A stretch of DNA of 64,000 bases from JASEJA01 sp038872535 (lineage in GTDB: Archaea > Thermoproteota > Bathyarchaeia > Bathyarchaeales > Bathycorpusculaceae). Location: positions 30,465 to 94,464 of the forward strand of contig JAVZJY010000003.1 in assembly GCA_038872535.1 (NCBI GenBank). The letters are read 5' to 3'. How positions within the stretch are numbered: position 1 is the first letter of the stretch; the number at the start of each line of letters is the position of its first letter. Below, in pieces: positions 17,314-25,178 of this stretch. The notes beneath the pieces were generated by a model. That model was not told the origin of the DNA. It made no database searches and worked only from the letters and a program-made list of their open reading frames with translations. A program made the translations under genes and the position numbers.

Positions 17314-18291
17314 TTAGAACATTTTTTCTTTTAAGGCTTTTATTGCTTCTTTTTGGTTTTTCGCTTCAATCACCGTAATATTGTATAGCTCTGCCATTTT
17401 CTTTCCGTTTTCGCTAACTTTCGGAATTGCGATTAGGTATGCACTTTCTGGAGCAACGTCAAAAACTTTTGCAAAGAGCGCGATTATTGGTTGTTCTGAA
17501 ACGGCGTTTTCGGTGGATGTGGCTATGTCAATTACCGTTATTTTGTTGGCGGCATCCTTCAAATAGGCTGCAATGTCAAACATGTGGTTTGCTCCAGATT
17601 TGCCCTTCATAAAAGCTGGACTTTCAACTTCGAAACCGTTTTCAATGAGAAAATCTCTTATGGGCGAAATAATAACCCAGCCTAAAGCTGCTTCTTCCTT
17701 CACCTCTTCGTTTAGGCTGTAGGCGTAAACGTCTTTAATTACGGCTTCTTCAAAAGTGAAACTTGTGTGGCAGTCTCTGCAGAAATGGGCAGTTAGGGGA
17801 ATGTCAAAGCTTTTGCTGCAGTCTCTACAAGTGCACCATGTCCCAGCCTTCCTATAATCAACGTCAAGTTTCTTTAATTCGTCATGGCATTTTGGACAGA
17901 CAAGCTTGTTGCCTTTTTTGAAGTTTTCCTCAACATCCATATAACCGCATTTAACATGCTCAATCAATGCGCTTCTTTGAATGTCGAAGGATTTACAATA
18001 TGGACAGCGATAATGGATGGAAATGTTTGCGGAGCCGCACTTCGGACAGTAAATTACTTTATCATAAAGCCTTTTCTTGAGTATACCCGCATCATAAAGC
18101 CTATTTAAGAAAGGCTCAACCTCAGAAACATCGCCAAGAATTGTCTCCACCATGGGATAACGATAACCAAGTTTCGGGTCATAAACAGGTTCAAGCTCGC
18201 TTATTTCGCCACTTAAAAACTTGCTTAGAAAAGCTTGTGTATTGCGCTCTCTGTAAAGTTCCATCCTTTCAATTTTATTTGGCTTCAGCAT
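17314..18291 (-). CDS. TackOD1-like multi-zinc-ribbon protein with nuclease-like C-terminus
   Basis: A 325-aa cytoplasmic protein. Residues 80-180 hold at least six Cys pairs (CPKC, CPYC, CPKC, C-T-C-R-D-C and CRDC) with a conserved L-I-E-H-x-K-C-G-Y and D-Y-R-K-A-G-T, matching the Thaumarchaeal output domain 1 (TackOD1) family. The C-terminal 120 residues contain an F-D-I-A-A-Y then T-V-I-D-I-A arrangement that resembles a degenerate PD-(D/E)xK restriction-fold core. No sensor domain is fused, unlike many TackOD1 proteins. It converges with the pilus cluster, 3 bp from its last stop. Molecular function unknown. Confidence 0.65.
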   Translation of the reverse strand: MLKPNKIERMELYRERNTQAFLSKFLSGEISELEPVYDPKLGYRYPMVETILGDVSEVEPFLNRLYDAGILKKRLYDKVIYCPKCGSANISIHYRCPYCKSFDIQRSALIEHVKCGYMDVEENFKKGNKLVCPKCHDELKKLDVDYRKAGTWCTCRDCSKSFDIPLTAHFCRDCHTSFTFEEAVIKDVYAYSLNEEVKEEAALGWVIISPIRDFLIENGFEVESPAFMKGKSGANHMFDIAAYLKDAANKITVIDIATSTENAVSEQPIIALFAKVFDVAPESAYLIAIPKVSENGKKMAELYNITVIEAKNQKEAIKALKEKMF

Positions 18292-18409
18292 TCTATTCCC
18301 AGACTATTCGTTCTCCGCAAACACATTCATATAGACACTTGAACATAATATTATAGCTTCAAGTATTGTTAAAATTTTCGAATAAAAATGCGGAATTTTT
18401 CAAGAAAGG

Positions 18410-18418
18410 TTTTTAAAA
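18410..18418 (+). promoter_or_regulatory. TATA box for the small zinc-ribbon gene
   Basis: TTTTTAAAA preceded by purine-rich GAAAGG, a good BRE/TATA pair. The expected transcription start about 25 bases downstream coincides with the ATG at 18438, so the mRNA is probably leaderless or nearly so. Confidence 0.5.
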
Positions 18419-18437
18419 TTCCATTGGTTGGTTGATT

Positions 18438-18617
18438 ATGAAAAGTGATATAGTAATGAAAACACAGTCAAAATCTATGGTGAAATGTCCAAAATGCGGT
18501 TTCACTTTTAACATAACATACGGCAGAGCCTTCGCATGTTCTGGATGCCCCTCCTCTGTACAATGTGGAATGGCTAAATGTCCCAAATGTGGACATGAAT
18601 TTCCCTTATCGCAATAA
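18438..18617 (+). CDS. Small Cys-rich zinc-ribbon protein
   Basis: A 59-aa protein with two CPKCG knuckles (near 17 and 49) around a central Y-G-R-A-F-A-C-S-G-C-P-S-S segment: seven Cys and one His, enough for two metal sites. It ends with G-H-E-F-P-L. Similar tiny proteins occur in archaea and anaerobic bacteria, but I do not know a proven function. A TATA box sits about 24 bp before the ATG, with no clear Shine-Dalgarno. Monocistronic in appearance. Confidence 0.7.
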   Translation: MKSDIVMKTQSKSMVKCPKCGFTFNITYGRAFACSGCPSSVQCGMAKCPKCGHEFPLSQ

Positions 18618-18714
18618 TGAAAGCGAGAATGCTTTGCAATCCTCAGCAGCACATTTTTTAATAGGAACTTTCATATTTCAAACACTCATAAAATGAAAGA
18701 CACAAAGCCTAACG

Positions 18715-19539
18715 GTGAAGCAATTGTCAGCTAAGAATACTCCTAAACGTTTAATGATTCGATGGACAACATTAAAGGGACTAACCGCAATAATCATATT
18801 CCTAATAATAGCAGCCCTAATCGAATACGTTATTGTCCTTTACGCCATAAACCTAGGAGTTAATGAAACACCTTTACAATTCAGCCTTCAACTTCCAGGA
18901 ACAGACTGGATAATAACAACTGCCATCAGCCCACTATTCCACCTAGTTCCAATAGCGGTTATAATTGTCTTGGCATCCAGTTGGGCATACCTAACGAGAC
19001 ATATTACCATGAAACCTCGTGAAATTACGAAAGGAAAAACTCAACCCGCGAAACGAAAGAAAGAGGAAAAAGTTTTCGGTAAAATAAAGAGCGGGTTACT
19101 ACGCATTAAAAGCGTTGCATATGTATGGCAAAAAATACATTTCGCAAGAGCAACCATAAAAAGCGCCTTGACGGTACTTCTGATTTTTTCAGCATTCGCT
19201 TTCATGATTTCTCTTTTAGCCTATCCACAACTGATTTACAGAACAATATCAAACGCCTACCAAAGCAATCCTTCATTACTTGACTTTGTGAAGAACACTG
19301 CAGCAGCATTAGCACCCATTGGCGCAATTTTTTCAGGCATAAACAACGCCTTATTGTCCGCAGCACCAACCTTCAGAGACTTCGTTCTAGACATTGGAAT
19401 AGTAATTAAACCCTTAGTGGATTCGGACAATGTTGGAAAATATCTGGTTTTTCAAAACGCTGCAGCTTGGATTTGCGCTATAGCCGTCTTAATTTATGGG
19501 GAGTACACTCGAAAAGGTTATCGGTACAAGAAGAAATAA
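18715..19539 (+). CDS. Hypothetical polytopic membrane protein
   Basis: Unrecognised 274-aa protein. Hydrophobic segments lie near 23-48, 72-95, 147-170, 190-215 and 245-262, and a highly basic cytoplasmic loop (about 100-140) contains K-P-A-K-R-K-K-E-E-K. GTG start preceded by AACG and no strong ribosome binding site. It is 18 bp from the downstream endonuclease IV-like gene, so they may be co-transcribed. No enzymatic motif is visible. Confidence 0.6.
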   Translation: MKQLSAKNTPKRLMIRWTTLKGLTAIIIFLIIAALIEYVIVLYAINLGVNETPLQFSLQLPGTDWIITTAISPLFHLVPIAVIIVLASSWAYLTRHITMKPREITKGKTQPAKRKKEEKVFGKIKSGLLRIKSVAYVWQKIHFARATIKSALTVLLIFSAFAFMISLLAYPQLIYRTISNAYQSNPSLLDFVKNTAAALAPIGAIFSGINNALLSAAPTFRDFVLDIGIVIKPLVDSDNVGKYLVFQNAAAWICAIAVLIYGEYTRKGYRYKKK

Positions 19540-19557
19540 AGGTTATAGGGCTTTTAA

Positions 19558-20424
19558 ATGGCTGACCGTCCAAGATTTGGTCCAGCTGGCGTTCCTCCCA
19601 CATTTAGAATGATGAAAGCAACCTTACCAGATGTTCCAAAACTTTTGCGAGAAGAGGGGCTTGACGCTTTTGAATATCAAGCTGTCCGTTGGGGCGCAAA
19701 ACCACAAATTAAGAGGGAAGAAGCTGAAAAACTTGGTTTAGAAGCAAAAGAAAAAGACGTTTGGCTCAGTTTGCACGGCTCCTATTTCATAAACTTCTGT
19801 GGCGGAAAAGATGTCATAGAAGCAAGCAAACAACGCCTCATCGCATGTGCAACCGCAGCCTCATGGATGAACGCACACATTGTGGTTTTTCATCCTGGAT
19901 TTTACGGCAGAAGACCTCAGAAAGAAGTTTTTAGAACTTGCTTGGCAGCAATAAAAGAAACTGTTGAATCATTAAAAAATTTGGGAATAAAGAACGTTAA
20001 AATTGGATCTGAAACCATGGGCAAACCTTCGCAGTTCGGAAGCCTAGATGAAGTTTTAAGCCTCTGCGAGGAAGTTGAACAAACCCAGCCGGTGATTGAT
20101 TGGGCACATTTGCATGCAAGAGATAAGGGACGATTTAAAACTATAGATGATTTCCGCAAGGTTGTGGAAGAAATTGAAAAACGCCTTGGAACAGAAGCTA
20201 CCAAAAACATGCACTGCCACTTCACAAAAGTTGAATACACAGACAAGGGCGAAAAATGCCATCACGTAATGGACGAAGCGGATTATGGACCAGACTTCAC
20301 CATGCTTGCAAAAGTAATAGCCGAATACAAACTGAACCCCGTTATTATAAGCGAAAGCCCAATTCTGGACTTGGATGCTGTTAAAATGCGTGATATTCTT
20401 CAAAAAGAGCTTAGAAACGCTTAG
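19558..20424 (+). CDS. Endonuclease IV-like TIM-barrel protein
   Basis: A 288-aa xylose isomerase-like TIM barrel of the AP endonuclease 2 superfamily (deoxyribonuclease IV). Metal-ligand candidates appear in order: L-H-G-S-Y near 78, V-F-H-P-G-F-Y near 107, S-E-T-M-G-K near 143, I-D-W-A-H-L-H-A-R near 179, H-C-H-F near 218 and I-S-E-S-P near 267. Endonuclease IV cleaves abasic sites with a trinuclear zinc centre. The archaeal variant differs around the third motif, so AP activity is likely rather than certain. Confidence 0.8.
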   Translation: MADRPRFGPAGVPPTFRMMKATLPDVPKLLREEGLDAFEYQAVRWGAKPQIKREEAEKLGLEAKEKDVWLSLHGSYFINFCGGKDVIEASKQRLIACATAASWMNAHIVVFHPGFYGRRPQKEVFRTCLAAIKETVESLKNLGIKNVKIGSETMGKPSQFGSLDEVLSLCEEVEQTQPVIDWAHLHARDKGRFKTIDDFRKVVEEIEKRLGTEATKNMHCHFTKVEYTDKGEKCHHVMDEADYGPDFTMLAKVIAEYKLNPVIISESPILDLDAVKMRDILQKELRNA

Positions 20425-20468
20425 TCTCGTTGATGGATAAGGCTTCTAACAAATTTTGATGCGATACA

Positions 20469-20478
20469 TTTTTTATAT
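20469..20478 (+). promoter_or_regulatory. TATA box upstream of moeA1
   Basis: TTTTTTATAT places transcription start near 20500. This is why I put the moeA1 start at the TTG at 20508 rather than the GTG at 20487. Confidence 0.45.
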
Positions 20479-20507
20479 CCTCTGCGGTGCTGTCTATTGG
20501 TGCCTTT

Positions 20508-21749
20508 TTGGTACGGCTAAGGGGATTTCAAAAACTCACAACCATAGAAGAAGCACTGCAACTATTTTTTAAGCATTTGAGAATTGAAGGTCTAAAAACG
20601 GTTATTGTCCCAGTGCATGAGGCTTTAAACCGTGTTATCGCTGAAAATGTAATTGCAAAGGAAGATTTGCCAAGGTTTGACCGCTCAGCCGTTGACGGAT
20701 ATGCAGTAAAAGCAGAGGACACTATTGAAGCCTCACAGTTTAAGCCAAAAATCTTGCAAATAACCGCTAAAAATGAGGTAGAGAATGGACAGGCAAGACA
20801 AGTGTGGACTGGAAACCCAATTCCGAAAGGCGCAAACGCTGTCGTCATGTTGGAGAACACTAAAAGAGTTAATGCAGAAATTGAGGTTTGGACTTCTGTA
20901 ACGCCCGGCGAGAACATCTCCAAGAAAGGCGAGGATGTTGCAAAGGGCGAAGTGGCATTAAAAGCTGGAACACGCTTAAAACCTCAACATTTAGGCTTGC
21001 TGGCTGCGTTGGGAACTGCTGAAGTTAAGGTTTTCGAAAAACCTAAAATCGCCATATTAGCCACTGGAAACGAACTTGTGGAAATAAGCGAGAAACCGAA
21101 AGAAGACCAAATTTTCGAGGTTAACAGGCTTGTTCTCTCTAGCCTATGCCACGAATTGGGAGCTGAACCTATAGATTTAGGCATTGCAAAAGACGATGCA
21201 GACGAAATATTTAAGAAAATAAAAACTGGGCTGGAAAAAGCTGACGCAGTAATAACTACTGGTGGAACAAGTGTTGGAGCCTCCGACTTGATTCCAGAAA
21301 CTGTCAACAGAATTGGAAAGCCCGGCGTTATCGTCCATGGAGTGGCTATGCGCCCAGCCATGCCCACAGCCCTTGCAATAGTGAATGGAAAACCAATAAT
21401 CATCCTTTCAGGCAATCCTGTTGCGGCAATGATTGGGTTTGAAGTTTTCATCAGACCATTAATATGTAGAATGATTGGGCTAAAACGAGAAGAACAAAGA
21501 CCAGTGATAAAAGCGAAAATGACTGGCCGAATCAGCACATTTTTGGGAAGGAAAACCTTTGTGCGAGTCCATGTTTTTCAGCGCAGTGGAGAACTTTTCG
21601 CGGAGCCCATAAGCGCCCGCGGTTCGGGAATAATTTCAACCATGACTAAGGCTAATGGGTACGTTATTGTTCCAGAAAATAGAGAAGGCTTAGAAGAAGG
21701 AGAAAGCGTTTCAGTGCATCTATTCGATTACGTTGACGTGGTGGATTAG
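20508..21749 (+). CDS. moeA: Molybdopterin molybdenumtransferase MoeA, copy 1
   Basis: Inserts molybdate or tungstate into adenylylated molybdopterin (about 413 aa). Diagnostic segments: D-R-S-A-V-D-G-Y-A near 51, the G-x-N-x-x-x-x-G-E-D region near 130, T-G-N-E-L near 180, T-T-G-G-T-S-V-G-A near 245 and S-G-N-P-V-A-A near 293. The start is uncertain (GTG 20487 or TTG 20508). A second moeA follows at once, a common archaeal arrangement in which the copies may handle Mo and W separately. Confidence 0.93.
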   Translation: MVRLRGFQKLTTIEEALQLFFKHLRIEGLKTVIVPVHEALNRVIAENVIAKEDLPRFDRSAVDGYAVKAEDTIEASQFKPKILQITAKNEVENGQARQVWTGNPIPKGANAVVMLENTKRVNAEIEVWTSVTPGENISKKGEDVAKGEVALKAGTRLKPQHLGLLAALGTAEVKVFEKPKIAILATGNELVEISEKPKEDQIFEVNRLVLSSLCHELGAEPIDLGIAKDDADEIFKKIKTGLEKADAVITTGGTSVGASDLIPETVNRIGKPGVIVHGVAMRPAMPTALAIVNGKPIIILSGNPVAAMIGFEVFIRPLICRMIGLKREEQRPVIKAKMTGRISTFLGRKTFVRVHVFQRSGELFAEPISARGSGIISTMTKANGYVIVPENREGLEEGESVSVHLFDYVDVVD

Positions 21750-21750
21750 G

Positions 21751-22986
21751 ATGTTTAGAAAACTTCTAACATTAGAAGAGGCAAGAAAGGTTATTCATCA
21801 ACATTTTAAACCAAAACCTTTAGGCGTGGAGGAAATCCCCCTTTTAGAGGCTTGGAACCGAGTCCTCGCAGAAAATGTAACCGCAAAAATGGATATTCCA
21901 CCTTTCAACCGCTCAACAGTTGACGGGTATGCAGTAAAAGCAGAGGACACTTTTGGCGCAGAAGAAAATAAACCAATAAAAATGAAGATTTGCGGAACCG
22001 TGAATGCTGGAGAAATGCCAAAAATAATCGTCAAACAAGGCACAGCAGCAGAAATCGTAACAGGCGCACCCATACCAGAAGGCGCAGATGCCGTTTTAAT
22101 GTTTGAACATACACAGCGCAAAGGCGATGAACTTTATGTTTACAATGCCGTAGCAAAAAACGAAAACATCATGAAAGCCGGAGCAGACATAAAAAAAGGC
22201 GAAACTGTCCTAAAAGCTGGACAATTTTTGGGTTCACGCGAAATAGGAGTTTTAGCATCCATTGGAATGGTAAAAGCCAAAGTTTACATAACTCCAAGGG
22301 TTGCGGTTCTCTCCACAGGCAATGAAATAGCAGAACCAGGCGAAAAACTTCCGCCAGGAAAAATTTATGACATAAACGCCTACAGCCTAAGCGCAGCAGT
22401 TCTGGAAAGCGGCGGAAAACCAGTTTATTTCGGAGTTTTACCAGACGACACGAGTGCATTGCAGAAAACATTAAAAAATGCATTAGCATCAGCGGACATG
22501 GTTATAACATCAGGCGGAGTATCCATAGGACCAAAGGACATTGTGCCGCAAACATTAAATTCGCTTGGAAAACCGGGAGTCATCATTTGCGGGATGGCAA
22601 CCAAGCCTGGAAAGCCAACAACAGTGGGGCTTATTAATGGGAAAATTGTTTTTGCGCTTCCAGGTCATCCAACTTCCGCATTGCTCACTTTCCACTTAAT
22701 TGTACGCCCAATAATCCAACGGTTGGCTGGGAAAAAGGCACAGAAGCCTTTGAAGGTGAAGGCTTTTGCTTCTATGAGGATGTTTCCAGCAAAGGGCAGA
22801 CGAACCTTTGTAATGGTCAAATTAAGGCGTGACGAATCCAATAGGCTTGTAGCAGAACCAGTTCCGACTGGATTATCTGGGGCTATTACGACTCTTGCAA
22901 AGGCTGACGGATTTGTGGAAATAAGTGAAAATCAGCAGTTTGTTGATGCTGGCGAGGAAGTTTTGGTGCAACTTTTGAAGCGTTAG
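21751..22986 (+). CDS. moeA: Molybdopterin molybdenumtransferase MoeA, copy 2
   Basis: Paralogue of the preceding gene (about 411 aa) with its own N-R-S-T-V-D-G-Y-A, S-T-G-N-E-I, T-S-G-G-V-S-I-G-P-K-D and P-G-H-P-T-S-A motifs. In place of S-G-N-P in copy 1 this one has P-G-H-P, a difference within the substrate-binding face. The ATG at 21751 begins one base after the moeA1 stop; an earlier TTG at 21733 is less likely. No Mo/W enzyme is present in the window to indicate which metal is used. Confidence 0.93.
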   Translation: MFRKLLTLEEARKVIHQHFKPKPLGVEEIPLLEAWNRVLAENVTAKMDIPPFNRSTVDGYAVKAEDTFGAEENKPIKMKICGTVNAGEMPKIIVKQGTAAEIVTGAPIPEGADAVLMFEHTQRKGDELYVYNAVAKNENIMKAGADIKKGETVLKAGQFLGSREIGVLASIGMVKAKVYITPRVAVLSTGNEIAEPGEKLPPGKIYDINAYSLSAAVLESGGKPVYFGVLPDDTSALQKTLKNALASADMVITSGGVSIGPKDIVPQTLNSLGKPGVIICGMATKPGKPTTVGLINGKIVFALPGHPTSALLTFHLIVRPIIQRLAGKKAQKPLKVKAFASMRMFPAKGRRTFVMVKLRRDESNRLVAEPVPTGLSGAITTLAKADGFVEISENQQFVDAGEEVLVQLLKR

Positions 22987-23339
22987 CCTTCGAAAATCTT
23001 TCTCTTCGCCACAATATACGCTGTAAAAACCCATGTTAAAATGAGATAGGCAAACATGCCTATGTCAAAGAGAAAGTCTTTCCCAAAGCAATAGTAAAGC
23101 ATAAAAACTGAAAATGTTGTGGCTATAAAAAATAACATAACAACAAGCCAAACCGCCCAAACCCTCTTTTTAAACAGTCCGTAGGCAGTTATTAAGCTTA
23201 AAATTCCCATTATGCCGATGTGCGGAGGAAAATTCGCTAGTGGCAAAACAACAAAGCACGTTACTCCAACAACAACGTAAAAAGCGAGGGCTAAAAAAAT
23301 TCCAATGTTTTCCATTTTAAGTTTAGACTTAATCGCCAT
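22983..23339 (-). CDS. Hypothetical four-TM membrane protein
   Basis: Unrecognised 118-aa protein with hydrophobic segments near 13-33, 40-57, 62-83 and 90-110, a basic N-terminus and a basic C-terminus. No signature motif. Its stop overlaps the moeA2 stop by 4 bp in convergent orientation. ATG start, no obvious operon partner. Confidence 0.55.
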   Translation of the reverse strand: MAIKSKLKMENIGIFLALAFYVVVGVTCFVVLPLANFPPHIGIMGILSLITAYGLFKKRVWAVWLVVMLFFIATTFSVFMLYYCFGKDFLFDIGMFAYLILTWVFTAYIVAKRKIFEG

Positions 23340-23491
23340 GAATAACCGCCTTTTAACCCTAAATGGATGACGCCATTATTAATAAATTTAATGTTTCATT
23401 AGATTTACTTTGAGCGATTATTGTGCTTATTGAAAGAAACTGGAGAATAACCGAGCCATCGTAAACTTTTTGTTTTACCATAGAATAAAAC

Positions 23492-23510
23492 ACTTAAAGC
23501 TTAAGTTTAA
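23492..23510 (+). promoter_or_regulatory. TATA-like element with an inverted repeat
   Basis: ACTTAA-AGC-TTAAGT is a 6-bp dyad with a 3-bp centre whose right arm merges into TTAAGTTTAA, a plausible TATA about 35-40 bases before the GTG at 23542. A dyad on the TATA element could be an operator, but AT-rich palindromes arise by chance. Confidence 0.3.
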
Positions 23511-23541
23511 CTTTTGTCTATTAATATTTTCTGGGGTTTTT

Positions 23542-23880
23542 GTGGAAGAACAAGCAATTCTATTTGTAAAGTCGGAGAAAATTGAACATGTCCAGTGGAC
23601 GATGCCCCACCATGACCACTGGTGTAGTGCTGGTTATAGAGCCTTCAAAACAGATTTTGTTCTCAACGAAGAAGATAGGAAGGCTGTTGAAGCCTTAGAA
23701 AAATCTGGATTAAATTTTAAGGTTATCGACCTCACTTTGGCAAACGCAACTACACGGCTTAAGGCAAAATTGGAGGGCGTTAACGCGACGCCAACATTAA
23801 TTTATAAGGGGCGAAAAATAAAGGGTTTACAACAAATCCTCGAAATGCTCACAAAAACACTGAGCTTGCAACAAAAATAA
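23542..23880 (+). CDS. Glutaredoxin/thioredoxin-fold-like small protein
   Basis: A 112-aa protein. The C-terminal half (V-I-D-L-T-L-A-N ... A-T-P-T-L-I-Y-K-G) matches the end of a glutaredoxin fold, with the cis-Pro loop T-P-T-L-I, but the usual CxxC is missing. In its place the N-terminal part has P-H-H-D-H-W-C-S, a His-rich segment with a single Cys. I set the start at GTG 23542, which has GGGG upstream; an open frame extends to 23470 but that extension is hydrophobic and unlike the family. Function unknown. Confidence 0.5.
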   Translation: MEEQAILFVKSEKIEHVQWTMPHHDHWCSAGYRAFKTDFVLNEEDRKAVEALEKSGLNFKVIDLTLANATTRLKAKLEGVNATPTLIYKGRKIKGLQQILEMLTKTLSLQQK

Positions 23881-23943
23881 ATTTTTTATTATTCCAAGCG
23901 AAAATGTTTAGAACTTCTTAAGAAAATAAGGCTCATAAAATGG

Positions 23944-24858
23944 ATGCGTGCTAAAATGAGTTATCGTGAACTCTTTGTTTCACAATCAAACGTTTTCAGC
24001 GGTTTCCAAAAACCCTTTGAAAAGGCAGACTACATAATTTTGGGCGTGCCTTTTGACGTTACAAGCACGTATAGAACTGGGGCAAGGTTTGCTCCAAACG
24101 CCATTAGACAAGCATCGCTTAACATTGAAACCTACAGTTTTCGCACGGGTTTGGATGTGGAAGATTTAAAATTGCATGATTTGGGCGATTTACACATATC
24201 AACTGACACGGAGAAAACTTTGGAAAGAGTTGCACTTGTCATTAAAGAGATTATAGAAGCTGGAAAAACGCCTGTAACCATAGGCGGAGAACACACAATC
24301 ACCTTTGGCATTATAAAAGGCTTAGAAAAGAAAGCCTCAAAAACAGCATTGGTGAGTTTTGATGCGCATTTGGATTTGCGCGACGAGTTTATGGGTTTGA
24401 GGCTTTCTCACACGACTTTTATGCGAAGAATAAACGAAAAGGTAAAGCCAGCCACCATCATCGAGGTTGGCACAAGAGCAGTCTGCAAAGAAGAACTCGC
24501 CTACGCAAAAAAGGCTGGAATAGAATTTTTCACGACACAACAAATCAGAAAAGAAGGATGCGAGACGATGGTGAAAAAGTTGGGGGAAAAATTGGCAAAA
24601 TATGAGAGCATTTATTTGTCAATTGATATGGATGTGCTTGACCCAGCCTATGCACCAGCAGTTCAAAATCCAGAACCGGACGGGTTGGAGATGCATACTT
24701 TGCTTGACATTTTATGTAGCGCATGCGACAAACGTCTTGTGGGTTTTGACGTTGTAGAAATAGCACCAAACTATGACCAAGGAGTTTCCGTAATTCAAGC
24801 AGCGAAAGTAGTGTTTGAAGTTCTTTGTCGAATAGAAAAAGCAAGAAAACACAGATAG
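23944..24858 (+). CDS. speB: Agmatinase (arginase/ureohydrolase family)
   Basis: Binuclear Mn2+ ureohydrolase (304 aa) that hydrolyses agmatine to putrescine and urea, the usual archaeal route to polyamines. Metal-binding motifs: G-G-E-H-T (near 112), S-F-D-A-H-L-D-L-R-D (near 134) and S-I-D-M-D-V-L-D-P-A (near 223). Absence of arginase-specific residues is inferred from family context only. Starts at 23944 or 23956 are both ATG. No linked arginine decarboxylase in the window. Confidence 0.9.
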   Translation: MRAKMSYRELFVSQSNVFSGFQKPFEKADYIILGVPFDVTSTYRTGARFAPNAIRQASLNIETYSFRTGLDVEDLKLHDLGDLHISTDTEKTLERVALVIKEIIEAGKTPVTIGGEHTITFGIIKGLEKKASKTALVSFDAHLDLRDEFMGLRLSHTTFMRRINEKVKPATIIEVGTRAVCKEELAYAKKAGIEFFTTQQIRKEGCETMVKKLGEKLAKYESIYLSIDMDVLDPAYAPAVQNPEPDGLEMHTLLDILCSACDKRLVGFDVVEIAPNYDQGVSVIQAAKVVFEVLCRIEKARKHR

Positions 24859-24870
24859 CCAAAAAGCAAG

Positions 24871-25164
24871 TTATTTTTCAACTCTTCTAATTTCAACAAC
24901 CACTTTGTAGTTGTCTGGGCACCCAACAGTAAACTTGTTCTCGTCTTTCTCCCATGGGAAGGAACCTCCAAACTGCAAAGTAACCAAATAGGGAAATAGG
25001 ACATCATATAGAAAGCCGCAAACGTGTGGCGTTCTATGAATCTTATCCCTCTCCTCTGAGAATAGCGTAAAATCAAATTCTTCGCCAACATGATGCCCAG
25101 CAACGCATTCGCCTTGGACCTTCACAACCTTTCCAATTAATTTACAGCTTTTCAAGCCAACCAC
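24871..25164 (-). CDS. TIGR04076 family protein
   Basis: A 97-aa protein with the conserved TIGR04076 pattern: an early Cys, then C-V-A-G-H-x-V-G-E-E-F, later C-G-F-L-Y-D-V-L-F-P-Y, G-G-S-F-P-W-E and C-P-D. The spaced Cys/His residues suggest metal binding but no function is established. It lies 14 bp downstream of the RNA methyltransferase gene on the same strand, so it is probably in the same transcript. Confidence 0.75.
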   Translation of the reverse strand: MVGLKSCKLIGKVVKVQGECVAGHHVGEEFDFTLFSEERDKIHRTPHVCGFLYDVLFPYLVTLQFGGSFPWEKDENKFTVGCPDNYKVVVEIRRVEK

Positions 25165-25178
25165 CTCTCAATTTCCTT

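Noticed and set aside
23401..23459. Short 13-codon frame before the glutaredoxin-like gene
   Set aside because: No ribosome site, no conserved pattern; most likely chance.
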